DNA of 64,000 nt from Celoporthe dispersa. Lineage: Eukaryota > Ascomycota > Sordariomycetes > Diaporthales > Cryphonectriaceae. The stretch's first letter is position 1. Each line of letters starts with the position of its first letter. A program made the position numbers and the translations under genes. The DNA lies in contig WAID01000006.1 of assembly GCA_016584495.1 (NCBI GenBank), positions 1,860,001 to 1,924,000 of the forward strand. The letters are read 5' to 3'. Below are positions 34,996 to 44,756 of the stretch, one piece after another. The notes beneath the pieces are model-generated. The model worked only from the letters and a program-made list of their open reading frames with translations, was not told where the DNA came from and did no database searches.

Positions 34996-37900
34996 ATGCC
35001 GAAGTTGTTCGACAGATTGCGTCGGCGACGCAAGAAGGACAGTACTGCGGACTTGTCCGTTCACCTTGCTCAATCCTCGAAACCCCAGAAGCCAGTAGTC
35101 TTGGGCCCCCCTACTAATAACTCTCCCGCTGCTGTGCCCGCCACTCACAAGGAAGTTGATGAGCATTCGTCTTGCGCCATTGAGGTTACCCCCAGGTCCC
35201 AAGACGTCGACGAGTCAGAGGCCATTGAGGGGGGGCGCCCCTCTGCCGTCAGCATCAAAGAGATTACTGTATCAGAGGAGCTCTGGAACGGCGCGTACGA
35301 AGAGCTCAGAACTGCGAATGGCACGGCAAAACTGACAGAGGTCTATGAAAAGATCTTGACTAGCATCTCCAAGAATGAAATCGGTAGGCACTGCTCTTAT
35401 AAGGCTGACCAGCTGTATGCTGTGACTTGATGCTGACAACCATTCTCATTTGAAGAGGCCAACCAGTATGCAAATGAGTCCACCGTGCCGAACATGCTCG
35501 AGGGTAGCAGCGGCTCCAAGCGCGCTTCCCAGATGAAGGACATAAGCATCATTTGTCTCAAAACAGCCAAGCGTCATGAAGCAGTACACTCCGGGGTCAA
35601 GCAGGTCTTCGAGTTTGTCAACAGCATCCAGGGCATCGTTGGATCAGCCTTGGCAGCGTATCCACCGGCATCATTCGTATGGGCTGGTGTCTGCGCTGTG
35701 CTGCCGACGATCGTCAGCCCGTCTACTCAGAAGCTCGCCATGATCGAGGGCTTGAACCATGTAATGGAGAGGACGGAGTGGTACATGACGATTTCTCGCT
35801 TGGCCCTGACCATAGAGTCCCCTGGGCAGGGCCTCTCCTCATTCGCACACCTTGTCAAGAAGAAGGTCGTCGAGCTTCTCAAGGCGCTGCTCAAGTATGA
35901 GATGAAGTGCGTCTGCTCATGTTATAACAAGGGCTCACTCACCAGCGCCGTCAAGTCGCTACTCACGGATAACTGGGAGACGCAGCTCGAGGACATTAAG
36001 AAGTTGGAGGTCGAGGTTGACGGTCACATTTCACAATTCGGAGATTCGGCCGCGAGAGTCACCCTTAACAGCATAAGAGGAGATACTTCGCACATTGTCT
36101 CTATCCTTCACGAGGTCAAGGCTCTTCGGAGTCAGGGAGCTGAGGAGAAACAGGCCCAGGTCGAGATGCAAAGGCTGGAATTTATAGGAAAATTCAGCCC
36201 CGAGACCGCATGTCCTTACCTCGACCGTATGATGGCTATTCCGAAACGGGTCCCCGGAACTTGCGAGTGGTTCCAGGCGCACCAGAAATTCCAAGAGTGG
36301 TTAAAGACACCTGACGGAGGGCTGCTGCTGTTGTCGGCGGATCCCGGCTGTGGCAAGTCTGTACTGTCAAGGTTTCTTGTCGAGGAAGTCCTCCCATACA
36401 AGCTCCATGAAGCATCAATCTTCTACTTCTTCTTTAAGGATAGCCCGGACCAGAACAACCTGTCCGCAGCCTTGTGTGCGCTTATACATCAGCTATTGTC
36501 TGCAAATCCTGAACTAGCGGACATTGTGCGTGGGGCCACTAGTGAGGGAGCCGCCCTCACAAGCAAGGAAAGAGTTCTGTGGAACATACTCGAGAAGCTG
36601 ATCAATTTTCTGAGACGTGGACCACAAAATATTCCGATCGACGTTGTGTGCGTGCTGGATGCACTGGACGAGTGCCAAAGGGAAGACAGGATGGTCCTGG
36701 TCGAGCGCATACAGGAACTGCTCGAGAGGAATTCCGATGTCCAGCTTGACAGAAAGAAAAAGAAGGCCGGCAGGATACGCTTCATCGTCACGACCCGAGG
36801 CTACCCCGAGATTATCGATCTGTTCTCAGGGTTTTCGAATGGCTGCATTCGGCTGGCTGGTGAGAGCAAGGAGGAGGTCGACCAGATCCAGACTGAGATC
36901 GCGATGGTTGCCGAGTACAAGCTAGAACAGCTTGCGTCTCACAAGAATTTCACCAACAAAAAGCGGGCACAGATCCAGAAAACCCTTAATCTCAAGGGCG
37001 GCGAGCAGAGAACCTACCTATGGGTAACACTGGTCTTTGAGGTCCTGGAGGCGAACCTGAGAGACCAGCTCTTCGTATGGAATAAGCTCATCGCCGAGGT
37101 ACCTCAGACAGTCTACGATGCCTACGACAAGCTGCTGGCACGCGTTCGGCATGGCGATAAGGACAGGGTCGTGATGCTCCTTCGCTTGATGCTGGCAGCT
37201 TACCGGCCTTTGCCAGTCGGAACGGCCGTGCTGCTCCTCAACGCAAGAGAGTTCTTCGACAATGAGATCCCAGAGGATGATGAAGACCTGGAATGGGAAA
37301 GCGATGAAAGCTTTAGGTCGTGGGTGATCGGGACCTGTGGTATTTTCGTCACGATATACGATGGACAACTATTCTTCATTCACCAAACGGCCAAGGAATA
37401 CCTCCTTATGAACAACACGACGGCACCAGGGATGAACAACCCTCCAACATCAGCCTCGGCTTCTACGTTCCGGAAGTCAATCAGCGATAAGGACGCTCAT
37501 AGAGCCATGGCAGAGAGTTGTTTGGCCGTATGGAGGTATTTTGGGAAAGAAAGCCAATGGCGTAAAAATCTGGAGGCACGGACAGCAGGTGTACAACTTC
37601 ATTATACTGAAGACGGGGGCCTAGAAAGAGTCCAAGCAGAGCCTAATGATCTGCAAAAGACTACCGCTGAGGGGGGAGGAAGAGCACAAAGAGGTGCCAT
37701 CGATCCACATCATCGGTCCCGAGGGGCCCGATGACCAGCCCACGGAGCCCGTTCATTCTGATAGCAACACCTCCGTCGATCCCACCAATGACGAAGGAAC
37801 GACATCGGTCCGGATCACCTCCCCTTCCCTCGATGACACCAATTCTATCAGATCCATGACCACTCTGGACAGTCACAGATACTGTCGCGAGCTCTGGGCA

Positions 37901-38293
37901 GCGCACTTCCGAGATGCTCAGGTGTTCACCAGCACTGGCGGGACTCTGTCTGTTGATGACATAGACCAGAAATTCTGGGAAATTTATCTTGCGGCATGGA
38001 GAGATGAAATCTTCATCAAGTCTCAGGAGCTGCGGAGGTTTATCCGTGGTCATGACCCTGAGGCCTATAAGGCCCGATACACGGATGAGACGAGGCTTGA
38101 TTTCATAGCCTCATACGGTCATTACAGGCTGTTGGAGATTGAGCTCGTTTCAAAGATAAAGCAGAACCAGGGTCGATCTTTTCAAGGGCCCTGCTTCTTG
38201 CCTGCGACGTGGGTTCAGGAGCATTGTGCCAGCCTGTTATTTAGCTTCTTTCCCTCCAGGCCTATACTGGTGCTTAGCGAGCCTCAGAACTAA
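34996..38293 (+). CDS. NLR-type protein, NACHT_N plus NACHT, ankyrin part missing (one apparent frameshift)
   Basis: Fungal NLRs act in non-self recognition and regulated cell death. Exons 34996-35383 and 35456-38293 join as KNEI-EANQYANES. A basic, disordered start (MPKLFDRLRRRRKK) is followed by a fungal NACHT N-terminal domain beginning WNGAYEELR near residue 105 and running through LPTIVSPSTQKLAMIEGL. The NACHT core has Walker A in LLLLSADPGCGKSVL (about 419-433), FFFKDSPDQNNLSAALCALI, Walker B in VVCVLDALDEC (about 526-536), RIRFIVTTRGYP, and the winged-helix region ending FFIHQTAKEYLL. The frame breaks at a G6 run (37671-37676); dropping one G continues EGEEEHKEVPSIHIIGPEG up to 38293, giving about 1074 residues, while the uncorrected frame stops at 37734. 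The tail ends with FIASYGHYRLLEIELVSKI, which resembles the start of a first ankyrin repeat, and then stops, so the sensor repeats are absent or lost. Confidence 0.93.
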
Positions 38294-39842
38294 AAAACCT
38301 CAATCTTCTAGAAATACTACTTAAAAAACGAAACAAGTGACTTTGCATGTAGATCGATGACGTAAAATTGCAGGTATTACAAGCTTCATAACATCAACAT
38401 CATCGTTGAGCTCTAGTTTTTATGAAGTGATGATAACTGTATAAGATGTTGCATTATAATTCAGTAAATAATGATACACTTGATCACCTTTGAAAAAGAA
38501 ATGGAAGAAACTGTGATTTGTCAATCCGACCTGATCTGAAAAAGTAGGCCTGAGAATGACTGCCTGGTGGCGTGGGCGCTGCTGAGCCTTTCACTAACAC
38601 CAAACTTTACCTTGATCCTTTGCGCTTTGGTTTAGTCTTTATTTTCAGCGTCCTGAACTTCGAACTGACTGATCCCTCACACCATAATTCTGCTATCCAG
38701 TTTCCTACACGCCGGCGTTTTGAGTTTAGTTATGGAATCTATTGAAGTATATTCGCAGAGGCCGCATTATATGTATCAACAATGCCGACACACACTCAGT
38801 AACCGAGACGAAGACAGGCGATGGTTCATGCTTGATATCAAGGTATACGGTTCAACTCTGACCATTAACGTCCGCCCGGAGGATTTTGAGAACTCGCCTT
38901 CAAGACTTGATGAATTCAGCCGGTAATTACCAGAAATTTTGCAATGGGAGATAGATGACAGACACGGAGGCGCCGAATCTCCCAAGCAAAACCCAACGCT
39001 AGACTTCAGCGTGGATGGCTGTTGTGAGTGGGCCATCAGCCCCCTTTTTAACGTTGCTGGAGGGAATTGCACCACGACCAAGCAATGCTGCAACTATCAC
39101 TTTGCATCACTTCTTCAGCGGAGAAAGCTTTGATGCCAACCTGAGAGCCATCGACGATACCTTAGTCGCTGGCTCCATCCAGCCGAAGGACCAAACGGGA
39201 TCTATTTATGATAATCCGCATGTCTTGTGGAAAACAACGTGCCCCACCTTCCAGGCAAGAGACGTAGAAGTCATCTCGATCAATCCAACTTAGTAACGCG
39301 TTCCAGCTGCTTTATAACCTTACTGTCAACGAAGCTATCTAATGAGAGAGTGTCAGTAATTTGTTTCTTGTAGTCACAATCCTATTAGATTTACCTGTAT
39401 TGACAATACAGTCGAGCAACATTCTCTCGAACCTGTCTCTCGCTAAAGCCTTATACCTCCTCATCTTCTTGGCATGGGCAGCCTTACCCTCATCTTCCCT
39501 CTTCCGACATATGCCAACAGCCATTGTCAGACACCCTCCAAACAGACAAGCCCTTGTTTACTTGACCTCTAGGGGTGCATCATCGTTCGGAGCCACAACC
39601 AAAGGCCCCCGCTATTTTCCAGAAAGCCCACCGGGTTCGCATCACGAAATTCTGTCCGCGGAAAATTGGAAACGTCCACAAAGAAAGAAATAAAGAAGTA
39701 AGTGGCAAAGAAGTGCAGAGTGTAGTCTGGAGAGCGAAGGAGGAGAAACGCAAAACTGAGAACAGAAGGTGGGAGGCGGGAAACCGGTGGGCGGAGGGGG
39801 AGGGTAGCGCGGCCGGCGGCCCAAAGAAAAAAAAAAACAAAA
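38294..39842. other. Region between NLR and tRNA-Ala
   Basis: By eye this is more AT-rich than the flanking genes. It contains one degenerate reading frame (38732-39293) and nothing else supportable. No missing ankyrin repeats were found in any frame downstream of the NLR stop. Purine-rich DNA precedes the tRNA 3' end. Confidence 0.5.
38732..39293 (+). pseudogene. Degenerate or frame-broken hypothetical gene in the NLR segment
   Basis: An ATG-started frame reads LDIKVYGSTLTINVRPEDF and meets a stop at 38924. It continues in the same frame as LQWEIDDRHGGAESPKQNP to SPLFNVAGG near 39063. Sense then continues one base over as APRPSNAATITLHHFFSGES and VAGSIQPKDQTGSIYDNPHV until 39293. One in-frame stop (or a 39-nt GT-AG intron removing it) and one single-base shift in GGAGGG therefore interrupt it. 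No family is recognised. Either it is a decayed gene carried with the NLR, or the same kind of sequencing error as elsewhere. Confidence 0.35.
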
Positions 39843-39925
39843 TGGACACACTGGGAATCGAACCCAGGACCACTCCCATTTTGCATGCTTGCTAAGGGAG
39901 TATTATACCACTAAACCATGCGCCC
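39843..39925 (-). tRNA. tRNA-Ala(AGC) with 11-nt intron
   Basis: The minus strand folds as a full cloverleaf. The acceptor stem GGGCGCA/TGTGTCC includes the G3:U70 pair that defines alanine tRNA. The D arm is GGTTTAGTGGTATAAT-like, the anticodon stem is CTCCC/GGGAG, the T arm is CTGGG-TTCGATT-CCCAG and the discriminator is A73. The anticodon loop holds AGC after TT. An 11-nt intron (39879-39889, AGCATGCAAAA) sits at the canonical place after nucleotide 37. CCA is not encoded. A Pol III terminator-like TTTT follows the 3' end. Confidence 0.92.
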
Positions 39926-39990
39926 GTGGTTTTTTGAATGAGCCTTTTTCATACTGCTTATATTACATTCTGTTTTCAGGATTGTGGCTC

Positions 39991-40026
39991 ACGTGGTGGT
40001 GTGGGCGGACGTGGTGGTGTGGGCGG
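39991..40026. repeat. 18-nt direct repeat, two perfect copies
   Basis: ACGTGGTGGTGTGGGCGG occurs twice head to tail, with a degenerate third copy after it, about 65 nt beyond the 5' end of the tRNA gene. It is G-rich on the plus strand. Confidence 0.85.
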
Positions 40027-41795
40027 GTGTGGTGGGGACGACGGATCGGGCTGAGCGACTCGCCGGGTTCCGGGGTTGTGTTCTGTGCCCACTGCGCTGG
40101 TCTTATGGAAGTCAAAAATTGTAAAGGGATCATTTCTGAGTTGGGGAAGACTGTGTTCTTTAGTTGTCGATGCATTGCCTTGTCTGGTGCTAGGTCCTTC
40201 TATTTTGGAGCATTTTAATTAAGAAAAGCAAGGAAAGAAAAACAATTTCGGGCGTCCAGTATTAGCGCCGGCCGGTCCACCGTCCACCGCCAAGGTCGGG
40301 TACAGCAGTGTGAACAGAAACCGGGAATCCAGAACGAGTATGCCTAAGAATGCGCCTCAGGCAGAGCGTGCATAAGGACCGAGTAGAGCTGCCCGAAAAA
40401 CAATCCGAATAATGAACAGAGGAGTGAGTCTGACACTACTATAACTTCTTAAACAATGATGTCCTGTCATAGGTTGACATACTACTTAATATCTTTACAT
40501 GAGTACTGCAGGAATCCATATCTCCCAGTCAGCTAAAGTGTGTGAAATCTGGTTTGTTCACCTGTACACTTGTGACTTTTATGTTGAGGTGGGCTTGAAG
40601 AATGGACACTATTTATCACATTGACTTCAGACCCTGAGCAGACTTGTTTCCATATTCAAACGAAAGCACTACATATACCGTATTTGCATGTCATTCTCTG
40701 GATCACAACAACACACGACTGGTATTCCAAAAGGGGAAAGAGATGTATACCCCGTTTAACTAGAATACTCGATAACTACTACCGAGCTGGAACTTCAGAA
40801 CCAGCATTTGGCAATATCCCGCTAATGTCCAATGCAATAGCACCGTAGAAAGGACATTTGCAAGCATGCGCATGAATTTCCTGCTTACGGTTCCGGCCTA
40901 ACATGAACCCTAGTCTTATCAGATCGCCAGGCAGCCCTTGACATTCGAGTTATTGGCCTCGAGTGGCGGGGCTGAGGCTTTAAAACCTTCCAGGGGGCCT
41001 CGTGACTGTCGTCGCATGCGGGTGAGAACCAGGAATGTCACCTCGAATTTCCCCGGACGCGCCGTTTCTCTCAGATCACACCATCATCGAAGCATCGAGG
41101 CACGTAGGGCTTATGATGACAACCTCTAGTACCACTTTAGCGGTTTCTGGTCAGGAGGCCCGTGGCACCCATCCCTGCCGAGATAGAGCGCTGGGTTCTA
41201 ATTGTTGGTGTTTGACTAGGTTGGTTAGGCATCAATGAGCCCATAATTGTCCTCCATGCTCATTCAAGGGTAGCGAGATGGCTAGTTGGGATTTGTGGTC
41301 TGACAACCAGCGTATTCGCTTTTGTTGGTGTTTGACCCTAGTGCTCATGGTGTGTGGTCAGCCTTCGGGTCGTAATAAAGTCTGTCATCCGGATATGGCA
41401 ACATGAGACCGCCACGAACCGGTCTTCGATAGGCTTTCACGAGTAACGGAAGCCTCAGGTTGCGTTCTGATCTCTTTTCCGTCTCGGCGCCGTCGTCCTC
41501 CTTTTGTGAACTTGCCAAGAATAGGACAACCTCCTAATGACATTTTGGTACTTCTCAACACTCAGTGGATGGGGCGTGAAAAACGTCGTGCCTCGTCCTG
41601 AGACTAAAGACGGATTACTATTATGGCAGAGATGTACCGGTACCTTCTCTCTGTTAATTACCTTGGGGGCATTGAATTTGCTTGGGATGCAGTCACAGTC
41701 AGTCACATTGAGTGAGAACCCCTGCAAAGTTTAAACCACTGTAGCACTTGTGGCATCAGATCTCTCTGGGTTGGACATGAAGAATCTAGTTGAAA

Positions 41796-41800
<5 letters not shown>

Positions 41801-41832
<32 letters not shown>
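41801..41832. repeat. (GA)16 microsatellite
   Basis: Uninterrupted GA dinucleotides over 32 nt in non-coding DNA. Confidence 0.92.
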
Positions 41833-41835
<3 letters not shown>

Positions 41836-42642
41836 CAAGCCTCATGAGTTGACTGTGGTAATAATTGCCAGTCTTTTGATGTGAAGCTGAAAGTTGCAAC
41901 TTGGAGGTCTAGAGCCTTGCAATCTTTGTTGTTTCTCAAGTAGTTCTGACTGGTCTCTCAGCTTAGCTAGTGGATGAGAATATTGACCGATGAATTATGC
42001 CTAGTAAGGCCTTTTGGAGGACTGAGTGTTCATTGGTCTTCGTCTGGTAGAGGAGTAGAAGAGATGCTCAAGCAGGGACTTATTTTCTATGAGCTTTCAT
42101 TTGTTGCTACCACAAAATCGGCCCAACAACTCATTGCCATGGTACTATGAAAGGTTTGGCTGGATGTGCAGATTAAATCTAGGCCAGCGTGGAGTCTGCC
42201 GCAGATCCACTGGGCCAACCTGCAGGCTGCCCCACATGTTCGTTGAGAGCTACTGCAGGCCCCCGGCTGCTGTGGCATGCCGGCACTAGAGCCTGCCGGG
42301 ACCTCTCTGTCCTCACTGCTTAGTGTCTTGAGGGCTGCTGGAAGCTATTGCACAGCAGAAGTCCCTACATCAACAAGCCCAATTTACACCAGAACTTCTG
42401 TCTACAGACGCTCATCTGGTTATTCTCAACACGCTTATCAGATCCACCGAGTTACTGCATCAGTTGAAACCTTTCTCTTCTACACACAACGGGCTTGCGA
42501 AAGAGCCAAAGCATTTAGGCGGGGTTGAGCTTCGAACTTGAGCCGCACTCGAGCCATCGTCAGCCTCGCCCAACTCCCACGATCAGTATCGCCGCGCTTG
42601 ACTCTAGACCCGATCCACGACGTCGTTGACAGGGCCATCAAG

Positions 42643-44756
42643 ATGGCCACCCCTCAGCCCATGAAACACGCACCCTCGCAGCAAGGCAAGACGCCGCAGT
42701 ATGCCGCCGCGACACCGGGCGCATCCGCCTCAACGCCCTACTCGAACCTCCACGCAGCCTTCTCGCCCCACGGTCCTAAGTCGTCCCCGCAGCAGGTTAA
42801 GAAGTCGCCCGCGACCGGCGTCATGATGGCAGTGAACAACAGCATGAATAGCCAGTCTAGCAATAGCGCCTCGGCGCCCATGAACTTCGACAGCCCCTCT
42901 GCCGCGGCGTTTAATAGCATGCTGGGCATGGGCACCTTCGATGCATCACTCGACAATATGGGTATGGGAGTGGGTGGCATATCAATACCACGGCCCAGCG
43001 GAGACGAGGAGAGGCAGAAGAGGCTGGAGGAGATTACACATATCTTGAAGGTAGGGCGGCCACGCCATGTTTTACGTGTTTTCGACGGACGCGCTGACGA
43101 CCATCTGTGCAGCAAAGGAAGGGTGTTGTTAGTGAAGAGGGCCTTGAGAGGCTCGTGAAGAACAATGCTCTGGATGCGATCTGGGAAGACCGGAAGCCTT
43201 ACAAGGTGCTGCTCATAGCGGGAGCTACAATCGCCTTGGAGATTGGAATCAAAGACCACGCGGTGCAGACAGTCGAGCTTCAATATGCTTACTCAGGCGC
43301 AGACGTTACAAAGCACACGGCCAAGGCGGAGGCCATGCTGCTGGAAAACCTGAGGCTGGCACCGGGCCAGATGGCCTGGACCAAACAGCTCGACGACTTC
43401 GCAAGCAACCTCGAAACCCTCGCAGCTCTTGACAAGCTCAGCATCATCGACGAAAAGAAGGGCGCGATCCTAGTGACATATGACGCGATCGCAGGGCTTT
43501 TTGAGAGCCTGCAGAAGGTGCACGAGTGGGATGTCCAGCAGCTACGCAAGGAGCCGAGATACGACGGGAAGCCTGACGAGCACCTCCACATCATTGCGAT
43601 GTGCGAGCGAGCCGGTCGCCCTCTTATGCACGAGAAGGGGTTTGTGGGCCTGAGGTTGGAGTATTGGCGCAACCAACGATACTTTATTCCATCGGCAGCA
43701 AGAGCTGAGCGTTGGTACAAGGACTCAAACCACTGGGCCATCTTGGTGAGCTGTGCACGGAGGGATCCAATGGTCTACCAGGGCGCCGTGAAGGTCTCTG
43801 ATAAATGGATCGGAGATGAGGTGGAAATATCCGCGCCAGATGGCCTGCTGCCGGTTCTGAACTGGCAGCAGCCGCCTGACATCGTACTGCCCGAGAAGCC
43901 CGGCGATGAGCTTCTGCTGACGAGCCCAAGGCTGCCAGAAGTCATGTTCATGGCCATCCTTGACCCGCCCGTCACTCTTCCCATCACGGTGTGGGGAGAC
44001 ATTCACCAGTTCACCGGGGCGCCTGTGGTCCATCCCGCATTCATGCAGACCTTCGACTATCTCATCTTGCCTGTTGTTGGGCACTACAATCCCACCGAGC
44101 CACGCACGGTCAGGACGAAAAAATCTATCAACACAAAGCAGAGAGATGGCACGTCTAAGCGGGTGGCGCACGAGAATGGCCTGTTTATACACAAGCCCGT
44201 ATACGGCCAGACCCTGAGCGAGCTGCCATTCTCTCACCCCTCACAACTGGTCCATATGCTGCCAATTCTAAGGCAGTACGCCTTCCTGTGGAACCTGCTC
44301 GACAAGTCTTTTGGTAGCCAGGCTGAGAAGTCCGCGGCCGGTTCGGCAACCACAAATGACAACAACACGATGACCATGGTTGCCAAAACCGATGAATACG
44401 ATACCTTCATGAACAATGCAACCACGGACACGGACCGTCCCGACAGTAGCTCGGTCAAGATTGACGTGACACTGAACGCGCACCCACAACCGAACCCCAA
44501 GCTACAGATCATGTTTCCCTTCCGAGGCAGGCCTGCTGATGTCACTGTCGACATCGGAGTGAACGGCGTGGTCACGGTGGATTCTACGAACGTTGTGGAC
44601 GATCAGGGACAGGTGCTTGATGGGGAAGGTAACCCTCTCGCAGGCTCGACGCCGAACCCGGCGCACACCAAGGAGAGGCTGGCCCGCATGCTAATGTTCT
44701 TTGAGAACATTGACACTTGGTGTGAATGGATTCGCATCAATGTTGGCCCCGAGTAG
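42643..44756 (+). CDS. MED1: Mediator complex subunit 1 (MED1)
   Basis: MED1 belongs to the middle module of Mediator and links activators to RNA polymerase II. Exons 42643-43050 and 43113-44756 join as THILK-QRKGVVSEEGLERL, giving 683 residues, a normal fungal length. The first 130 residues are Ser/Ala/Pro/Gln-rich and disordered. The Med1 domain follows, with LERLVKNNALDAIWED, KVLLIAGATIALEIGIKDH, VQTVELQYAYSG, a repeated ARMLMFFENIDTW-type element near the C-terminus and FDYLILPVVGHYNP. The ATG at 42643 is the first in frame and has a favourable AAGATGGCC context. No frame break. Naming rests on recognition of the Med1 domain blocks, not a search. Confidence 0.92.

Larger units (their letters stand above)
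39926..42642. other. Intergenic region upstream of MED1
   Basis: No supportable gene in 2.7 kb. It is AT-richer than the coding regions, with a GA microsatellite at 41801-41832. The last 150 nt form the presumable MED1 5' leader. Confidence 0.55.

Noticed and set aside
34996..39842. A complete Starship-type element
   Set aside because: No tyrosine-recombinase captain gene or other mobilisation gene is visible within or beside the segment; only the repeat geometry fits an insertion.
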